Part shown: positions 7,472 to 11,172 of the stretch, one piece after another
How positions within the stretch are numbered: the first letter of the stretch is position 1
How the letters are laid out: every line of letters starts with the position of its first letter
Assembly (NCBI GenBank): GCA_009835515.1
Contig: VXXH01000092.1
Coordinates: 1 to 11,172 of the forward strand
Length of the DNA stretch: 11,172 bases
Origin: Candidatus Poribacteria bacterium
GTDB lineage: Bacteria > Poribacteria > WGA-4E > WGA-3G
Direction of reading: 5' to 3'
Program-made: the position numbers and the translations under genes
The notes under the pieces: generated by a model
Told to the model about the DNA's origin: nothing
The model's input: only the letters and a program-made list of their open reading frames with translations
The model's database searches: none

Positions 7472-8735
7472 ATGATGTGTCGGCAGTGGCTTGTTCCACT
7501 GCTTCGGCATCTGCTTGATATTTCTGTTCGTTGAACAACACAATGAAGGCGATCGCAGCGAGTACTGTTATGACAATGGGAACCATAAATATTTTTCCCC
7601 AGGCGTGTCCACCTTCTGGGTAAGCGAAGTAATCATGTACCCGTCCACTGACGATATGCCCGACCAGCATGCCGAACCCGTTCGTGACAAAGAGGAGCAG
7701 TGCTTGCGAACTCGCGCGGATGTCCTGTGCACTCAATCGTTCCACAGCAATCATACCACCGACGAAAAAGAACGAATAGCAGATACCGTGCAGTGTTTGC
7801 GCACCGACAACCAACCACACCGGTTCACCAATGGCGAAGATAGCATACCGAACGGGCCACGCAAGGATACCTAAAAAGATAGTAAATCGCATGCCGAACC
7901 GGCGTAGACATGGAAAGAGCAGCAGCATGAGCAAAACCTCAGCGACCTGTCCGAGACTCATCGCTAAGTTAGCACTACTTCCAACAAGCCCAACGCCATG
8001 TTCTGCTTCGGTCAGGAAGAGGTAGGTCAGGTTATAATAGAAAGGGAGTTCAATAGCAACAACGAAAGAGATGACCAAAAGCACAGCGAAATTTCGATTT
8101 GAAACAAGGGAGAAGGCTTCAAGAAAAGCATAAGGGTTCTTTGCCTCTTTACTCGGCGGCGTATTGGGCAGCGTCAAACAGTAGACTCCCATCATGAGTG
8201 AAAGCACGGCACCGAAAAGGAGGCAGTCGCCGACGTGTGGAAGTGTTGGCTCTCGGTCCTCCCAGAACCGGAGGTATAGGCTCAGGATCCAGTTAATTGC
8301 GATCCAGCCAAGTGTTCCGAAGACCCGGATATTTCCGAATTTGTCTGACTGCCCCATGTGGTGAAAAGCAATCGCATTGGTCAGCGCGATCGTTGGCATA
8401 TAGAGAACGGCGTGCAGGAAAATCATACTCCACATCATTGGGAAGGAGGTCTGTTTCCATGCAATAAAGAGACAGATGCCCCCGAGTATGTGGGAAATTG
8501 CTGCAAACACCTGTGCTGGCATTAGACGATCCGCAATCCATCCTGCGATGATTGGAGAAATTATCGAACCGATAGCCGTCGTGCCAAAGACGTAACTAAT
8601 CTGCTTACCACTGAATCCGAGATTTTGCATGTGTCCAGCAATAAGGACTGCCCACGCGCCCCAGATAGCGAACTGTAGAAACATCATTCCGGATAGTCGT
8701 GCGAAGGTACCGAATTCTGTTCGTTTAACTTCCAT
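7470..8735 (-). CDS. MFS transporter, nucleoside:H+ symporter family (NupG/XapB-like)
   Basis: The start at ATG 8735 follows AGGAG by 6 nt. The 421-residue protein has 12 predicted membrane helices, roughly at 14-34, 46-67, 75-92, 99-123, 135-156, 170-188, 215-238, 255-275, 283-302, 306-328, 342-362 and 380-401, with a cytoplasmic loop near 190-212. The N-terminal FLQFAIWGAWAV (19-30), the reduced MFS motif GWIADR (65-70) and the NIRVFGTLGWIA block (135-146) are typical of the nucleoside:H+ symporter family. Characterised members import nucleosides with protons; environmental relatives may carry sugars or other small molecules, so the substrate is open. Its position between a cysteine hydrolase gene (57 nt upstream) and a DUF4838 gene (9 nt downstream) suggests it brings in the compound those enzymes process. 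Confidence 0.87.
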   Translation of the reverse strand: MEVKRTEFGTFARLSGMMFLQFAIWGAWAVLIAGHMQNLGFSGKQISYVFGTTAIGSIISPIIAGWIADRLMPAQVFAAISHILGGICLFIAWKQTSFPMMWSMIFLHAVLYMPTIALTNAIAFHHMGQSDKFGNIRVFGTLGWIAINWILSLYLRFWEDREPTLPHVGDCLLFGAVLSLMMGVYCLTLPNTPPSKEAKNPYAFLEAFSLVSNRNFAVLLVISFVVAIELPFYYNLTYLFLTEAEHGVGLVGSSANLAMSLGQVAEVLLMLLLFPCLRRFGMRFTIFLGILAWPVRYAIFAIGEPVWLVVGAQTLHGICYSFFFVGGMIAVERLSAQDIRASSQALLLFVTNGFGMLVGHIVSGRVHDYFAYPEGGHAWGKIFMVPIVITVLAAIAFIVLFNEQKYQADAEAVEQATADTS

Positions 8736-8792
8736 AGCGGTCTCCTCTTTTATTCGATTCTAAAATTGGTTAACAGACTTCACGACGCTTGC

Positions 8793-9842
8793 CTACTCCC
8801 ACCGCGCAATAGGTTCTGTTGACTGCACTATATGCATTCCTGCACTGGCAGCCTTGGCAAACGCGGTATCCGCTGGCTCCGTATAATCAACGACCCCCGG
8901 GACGACAACAGGTGAAGTCAGGTCATCCACCAAATAGATTTTCTTCGCCAATTCGCTATCGGCCTTCTGAATTTCTGTGAGCAGATCGCTGACAGTCCAA
9001 GCGACACAATGGCTTTTCGCTTGTCCCGCAATAATCACTCGGTCGTATCGGAGAAGCATTTGGAGAAAGGTACTGTTTTTTTCAGCAATCGGTTCCCCAT
9101 CTGTGTCGTTCAGGACTTCCGGACGTAAGACAGAATAGTTTTCAGTCAGCGGGTTCTGTCCTTTAATTTCATAATGGATCTGGGTCTTACGGGCGATGGT
9201 ATGGAAAAAGCAGGCTTCATCGACAGCAGAGACGACGGCATGCCCGATCCCACCGAGCATCGCATGGTAGGGCCATATCGCCAGCGGATATTTGCCATCT
9301 GTGGTAAGCTTTTTGACGTAATGTTCGCCGTACGCCTTGAGCCATGCGTATGGATTCGATTCTGGAACCTGATTCGGTAAATTTAGACTGCCAACAACAG
9401 CAGGATTGACGCGCCATCTGCCTGTCTCTATATCTTCTGGCGTAATCAGTGTCTGCAGCGGTAACGGATGCTCACCAGCATCATTAATCCAGAAGACTTC
9501 ATGGAATATCTGCATCGCCGTATGCGTATCAAGTGTGCAAGCGATTTTGGTGATATGCGGCAGATTGCGATAGATGAACTGACACAAACGCACATTGTCT
9601 TCTACGGCACCATTTCCTGACCTACCCCCGACAAATAGTTCAAAACCGGGGACACAGAATGTATTTTGGACATCGACAAGGAGTAGGCAGGTCCGAAAAT
9701 CGTCTTCGGATGCTGCGGATATTGAATACTGGTCTGCCCACGCGAGTGCTTCACGTTGACGTTCTTGATAGGGGATTCGCCAGACCTTGTCTACCTGATT
9801 AACATCAAAGTGTTGCGGGAGCGGAAGTTGCGATGCAGACAT
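8793..9842 (-). CDS. Isochorismatase/nicotinamidase-like cysteine hydrolase
   Basis: I chose ATG 9842 (349 residues) because AAGGA lies about 7 nt upstream. A GTG at 9887 also has GGAGG 8 nt before it but would add 15 unlikely residues, and its start codon and Shine-Dalgarno lie in the leader hairpin; ATG 9869 is another alternative. The catalytic triad of the family is visible: Asp57 in LLLVDVQNTF, Lys227 in EIKGQNPLTENYS, Cys279 in AKSHCVAWT. A nicotinamidase-like metal site is also present: D105-T-H107, H114, and H193 in WPYH. These features fit hydrolysis of an amide such as nicotinamide. The protein is much longer than usual (about 180-220 residues): it has a 45-residue N-terminal extension and an insertion near 120-185, so the true substrate may differ. 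It is the first gene of the reverse-strand operon and has its own regulated-looking promoter. Confidence 0.86.
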   Translation of the reverse strand: MSASQLPLPQHFDVNQVDKVWRIPYQERQREALAWADQYSISAASEDDFRTCLLLVDVQNTFCVPGFELFVGGRSGNGAVEDNVRLCQFIYRNLPHITKIACTLDTHTAMQIFHEVFWINDAGEHPLPLQTLITPEDIETGRWRVNPAVVGSLNLPNQVPESNPYAWLKAYGEHYVKKLTTDGKYPLAIWPYHAMLGGIGHAVVSAVDEACFFHTIARKTQIHYEIKGQNPLTENYSVLRPEVLNDTDGEPIAEKNSTFLQMLLRYDRVIIAGQAKSHCVAWTVSDLLTEIQKADSELAKKIYLVDDLTSPVVVPGVVDYTEPADTAFAKAASAGMHIVQSTEPIARWE

Positions 9843-9882
9843 TGTTCTATCCTTTTTATTCTTGTCCATTTCTAACTGTGGC

Positions 9883-9930
9883 GACACAGAGAGTGCCTCC
9901 TACTTTGGTGAACGGCACATGGAGCGTACC
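9883..9930 (-). repeat. Two tandem hairpins in the leader of the cysteine hydrolase gene
   Basis: On the reverse strand GGTAC-gctccat-GTGCC (9930-9914) and GGCAC-tctct-GTGTC (9897-9883) each form a 5-bp stem, with one G-T pair in each. Their starts are 33 nt apart. The flanks are alike too: AGTAGTAGG precedes the first and AAAGTAGGAGG the second, and CCGTCAC, CCGTTCAC and TCGCCAC recur with the same phase, so this is a diverged tandem repeat of about 33 nt. It lies in the predicted 138-nt untranslated leader. It may be a structured leader or a dispersed palindromic repeat. Confidence 0.5.
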
Positions 9931-9971
9931 TACTACTGTGACGGTTTTGGTTGTGGTGCGCGGCTTTCAGG

Positions 9972-9987
9972 TTCCCGATATTGGGAA
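9972..9987. promoter_or_regulatory. Candidate operator dyad over the leftward start site
   Basis: TTCCCGATATTGGGAA is a 16-bp palindrome with a single mismatched pair (G9977 against T9982). It touches the -10 box at 9987 and covers the predicted transcription start near 9980 of the leftward promoter. A repressor bound here would block the cysteine hydrolase operon. No regulator gene with a recognisable DNA-binding domain is in the window. Confidence 0.55.
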
Positions 9988-10015
9988 TTTTATAGAATTT
10001 CTCGGTTTTTATCAA
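9987..10015 (-). promoter_or_regulatory. Promoter of the cysteine hydrolase-MFS-DUF4838 operon
   Basis: On the reverse strand the -35 box TTGATA (10010-10015) and -10 box TAAAAT (9987-9992) are separated by 17 bp. The start is expected near 9980, about 138 nt before ATG 9842. It is the only strong promoter seen ahead of the reverse-strand genes; the 57-nt gap before the MFS gene has a TAGAAT but no matching -35. Confidence 0.65.
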
Positions 10016-10031
10016 CAAAAATCGGTTGATA
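10010..10031. promoter_or_regulatory. Inverted repeat formed by the two divergent -35 boxes
   Basis: TATCAAC (10010-10016) and GTTGATA (10025-10031) are perfect inverted 7-mers with an 8-bp AT-rich spacer. Each arm contains the -35 box of one of the two divergent promoters. This could be a shared regulator site, or only the result of two identical TTGATA boxes facing apart. Confidence 0.45.
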
Positions 10032-10055
10032 TATGTTATGCATATACGGTAGAAT
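10026..10055 (+). promoter_or_regulatory. Promoter of the receiver-like protein gene
   Basis: The -35 box TTGATA (10026-10031) and -10 box TAGAAT (10050-10055) are separated by 18 bp. The start is expected near 10062, giving a leader of about 50 nt. Its -35 box is 10 bp from that of the leftward promoter, so the two polymerase sites nearly abut. Confidence 0.6.
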
Positions 10056-10110
10056 AGAGTAACATTCTCCGGTTAACATCTTTTAAAATCAAGGTTTGCG
10101 GGGCAAAGAA

Positions 10111-10710
10111 ATGAAAAAGTTTTTTAAGCCACTTCCAGATTTAGAAGAGCGGCTTGATCAGGTCAATGAGCGGGTCCGGCGGGCGCGCCGAACTTTGGAT
10201 TGGCGAACTCGCGAAGCACGTATCCCGCTTGACATTCAAGAAGACTTCGGTGTCTCTGAATTGCAAGGCGATGTGATGCTCGTTTCCCGTGATGACTATT
10301 TACGTAACAAAGTCAGGAACCTCATCCGATCCGAAGGCTACGGGTGTGATTTTCCAGAGCGAAGCTCGGAAGCCGTGGGTATGTTGAAAATGCGCAAATA
10401 TCAGATGATAATTGCCGACTACACCCGCCGCTCGCGAGGACGGCTCTTTGAATATGTCAAGCGGTATCAGCCGCATATCAAAATTGTTTCGATTGTCCGT
10501 AATAATGATGAGGGACGACGCGTCATGAGAGCCGGCAGCTACAGTTACCTGTTAGGGCGCGGTTTTGATCCAGAGCAGTTACGTACCTGTATCATAAGTG
10601 CTCTTAAATTAAAGCATCGCGCTTGTTGGTTGTTAACAAACGGCGAGCGTTGTAACCGATCCTGTGTTGATGATTTCCAATCCGATGAAGATTTCGCGGA
10701 AATTGAATGA
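10111..10710 (+). CDS. Receiver-like (degenerate response-regulator) protein with C-terminal cysteines
   Basis: ATG 10111 is preferred over TTG 10096; the only ribosome-site candidate is a weak GGGG (10100-10103) 7 nt away. The 199-residue product has a charged, possibly coiled-coil N-terminal segment (about 13-38), then a CheY-like alternation of strands and helices over about 54-170. The acidic pair D61-D62 follows the first strand (VMLVSRDD), and Asp103 in MIIADYTRR sits where the phosphoacceptor belongs. The usual Thr/Ser position could be Ser127 (KIVSIV). The conserved Lys of YLxKPF is missing: the sequence reads YLLGRGFD, with Arg150 nearby. That suggests an altered or phosphorylation-independent receiver. 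The C-terminal tail has Cys172, Cys181 and Cys185 (C-x8-C-x3-C), which might bind metal. There is no DNA-binding domain or histidine kinase nearby. It lies 157 nt upstream of the CYTH gene on the same strand. Confidence 0.7.
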   Translation: MKKFFKPLPDLEERLDQVNERVRRARRTLDWRTREARIPLDIQEDFGVSELQGDVMLVSRDDYLRNKVRNLIRSEGYGCDFPERSSEAVGMLKMRKYQMIIADYTRRSRGRLFEYVKRYQPHIKIVSIVRNNDEGRRVMRAGSYSYLLGRGFDPEQLRTCIISALKLKHRACWLLTNGERCNRSCVDDFQSDEDFAEIE

Positions 10711-10757
10711 AACACGGTACCGATCTCTTAATAGCAAATTTTGGCATTTCGCTGCCT

Positions 10758-10780
10758 GCTACGAGCATGTAACTCGAAGC
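10758..10780 (+). other. Short hairpin after the receiver-like gene
   Basis: GCTACGAG (10758-10765) pairs with CTCGAAGC (10773-10780) except for one internal A-A mismatch, with a 7-nt loop. It lies about 50 nt after the stop codon. No U-tract follows, so it is not a convincing intrinsic terminator. The receiver-like and CYTH genes may be partly co-transcribed. Confidence 0.3.
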
Positions 10781-10819
10781 CCCTGGAAAATAATTATCGC
10801 TATCCGCTTGATCGGAAAC

Positions 10820-10844
10820 CCGTTTTTGACGAAGGAAAAAACGG
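10820..10844 (+). other. Hairpin in the spacer upstream of the CYTH gene
   Basis: CCGTTTTT (10820-10827) and AAAAACGG (10837-10844) form a perfect 8-bp stem with a 9-nt loop, ending 23 nt before ATG 10868. The stem is AT-rich and lacks a following U-tract. It could affect translation of the next gene or mean nothing. No good promoter was found between 10711 and 10867. Confidence 0.35.
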
Positions 10845-10867
10845 AGCAGGTCCTAATATTTAAAAAT

Positions 10868-11172
10868 ATGGCAAAAAACTTAGAATTCAAGGCGCGTTAT
10901 CAGTCGCTTGAAAGCCTCTATCCGAAGTTGGCTGATTTAAACGCGACACATCGTGAAACCGTCCATCAAATTGATACCTATTTTTATGTGACGCAGGTAA
11001 AAGACGCTTCAGTACTCGAAACCTGCAAACCACGTCTTAAACTGCGTGAGATTGATGAGACAGATGAAGCCTGGCTCATCTACTATGAGCGTCCGAATCA
11101 AAGCGAATCCCGTTATAGTCAGTACCAACTCAGCAAGGTTAGCGACCCATCAACCCTCAAAGCGTTGTTAAC
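10868..11172 (+). CDS. CYTH-domain protein, class IV adenylate cyclase-like (cut by window edge)
   Basis: An open frame runs from ATG 10868 to the window end (101 complete codons) without a stop. The N terminus M-A-K-N-L-E6-F-K8-A-R fits the start of bacterial class IV (CyaB-type) CYTH proteins, where the E-x-K pair binds metal and triphosphate. Further family blocks follow: QIDTYFYV (34-41), PRLKLREID (55-63), LIYYERPNQ (70-78) and SESRYSQY (79-86), then DPSTLKALL. The basic and acidic residues expected to line the CYTH tunnel (R56, K58, R60, E61, E74, R75) are present. About ten extra residues lie between YFYV and RLKLRE compared with the shortest relatives. Activity could be cyclic AMP synthesis, thiamine-triphosphate hydrolysis or another triphosphate reaction; the neighbour receiver-like gene favours signalling. 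There is no clear Shine-Dalgarno (GGAG is 21 nt away), so expression may be low or coupled. The 3' end is outside the window. Confidence 0.82.
   Translation, partial: MAKNLEFKARYQSLESLYPKLADLNATHRETVHQIDTYFYVTQVKDASVLETCKPRLKLREIDETDEAWLIYYERPNQSESRYSQYQLSKVSDPSTLKALL

Noticed and set aside
7491..7874. 127-codon forward frame inside the MFS gene
   Set aside because: It is antisense to a membrane protein with clear helices; long shadow frames are common opposite such genes.
9885..9887. GTG 9887 as the start of the cysteine hydrolase
   Set aside because: GGAGG is well placed, but the added residues are lysine- and aspartate-rich and unlike a family N terminus, and the site lies inside a leader hairpin; ATG 9842 has its own AAGGA.
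9843..9980. Known riboswitch in the cysteine hydrolase leader
   Set aside because: The leader has repeated small hairpins, but I could not match it to the conserved core of any riboswitch class I know, so it is reported only as structured repeats.
10742..10754. Possible sigma54 promoter (TGGCAT...TGC)
   Set aside because: The GG and GC dinucleotides are one base too close, and the surrounding bases fit the consensus poorly.

Overview
The window looks like chromosomal sequence from an uncultivated bacterium of roughly balanced base composition. The gene mix (a Tat-exported PhoX/DUF839 protein, a very large VWA protein, a DUF4838 glycan-type protein beside a nucleoside-family MFS carrier) and the short palindromic spacer repeats remind me of Candidatus Poribacteria. 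That assignment is an inference from gene content, not a sequence match. No rRNA, tRNA, CRISPR array, transposase or phage gene is visible.

Left part (1-2931), forward strand. Bases 1-340 are non-coding. They hold a strong leftward sigma70-type promoter at the edge (27-55), three 9-bp near-repeats (87-113) and the rightward promoter of a Tat-signal PhoX-family protein (341-1840). That gene ends at a long hairpin with a U-tract (1858-1907). A textbook extended -10 promoter (1939-1967) then drives a solitary beta-class DNA methyltransferase (2020-2847). Pieces of a 'CAACCCAAC' spacer motif lie on both sides of the methyltransferase.

Middle and right part (2932-9842), reverse strand. Reading leftward from a divergent promoter near 10000, the genes are an isochorismatase/nicotinamidase-like cysteine hydrolase (8793-9842), a 12-helix nucleoside:H+ symporter-family MFS protein (7470-8735), a DUF4838 protein (5757-7460) and a 907-residue membrane protein with two VWA domains around a glutamine-amidotransferase-like domain (2932-5655). 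The first three are closely spaced (57 and 9 nt) with good Shine-Dalgarno sites and read as one operon. The fourth is separated by 101 nt containing a long imperfect palindrome. A working model is uptake of a nucleoside or sugar-like compound, with hydrolysis by the cysteine hydrolase and the DUF4838 protein. The substrate is unknown.

Right end (10026-11172), forward strand. A receiver-like protein lacking the usual conserved lysine (10111-10710) is followed by the start of a CYTH-domain class IV adenylate-cyclase-like protein (10868 to the window edge). Together they suggest a small signalling locus. The intergenic region 9843-10110 is the most structured in the window: two divergent promoters whose -35 boxes form a perfect inverted repeat, a 16-bp dyad over the leftward start site, and two tandem hairpins in the leftward leader. 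I did not find a clearly new multi-gene system; the most unusual items are this regulatory region, the VWA fusion architecture and the degenerate receiver/CYTH pair.
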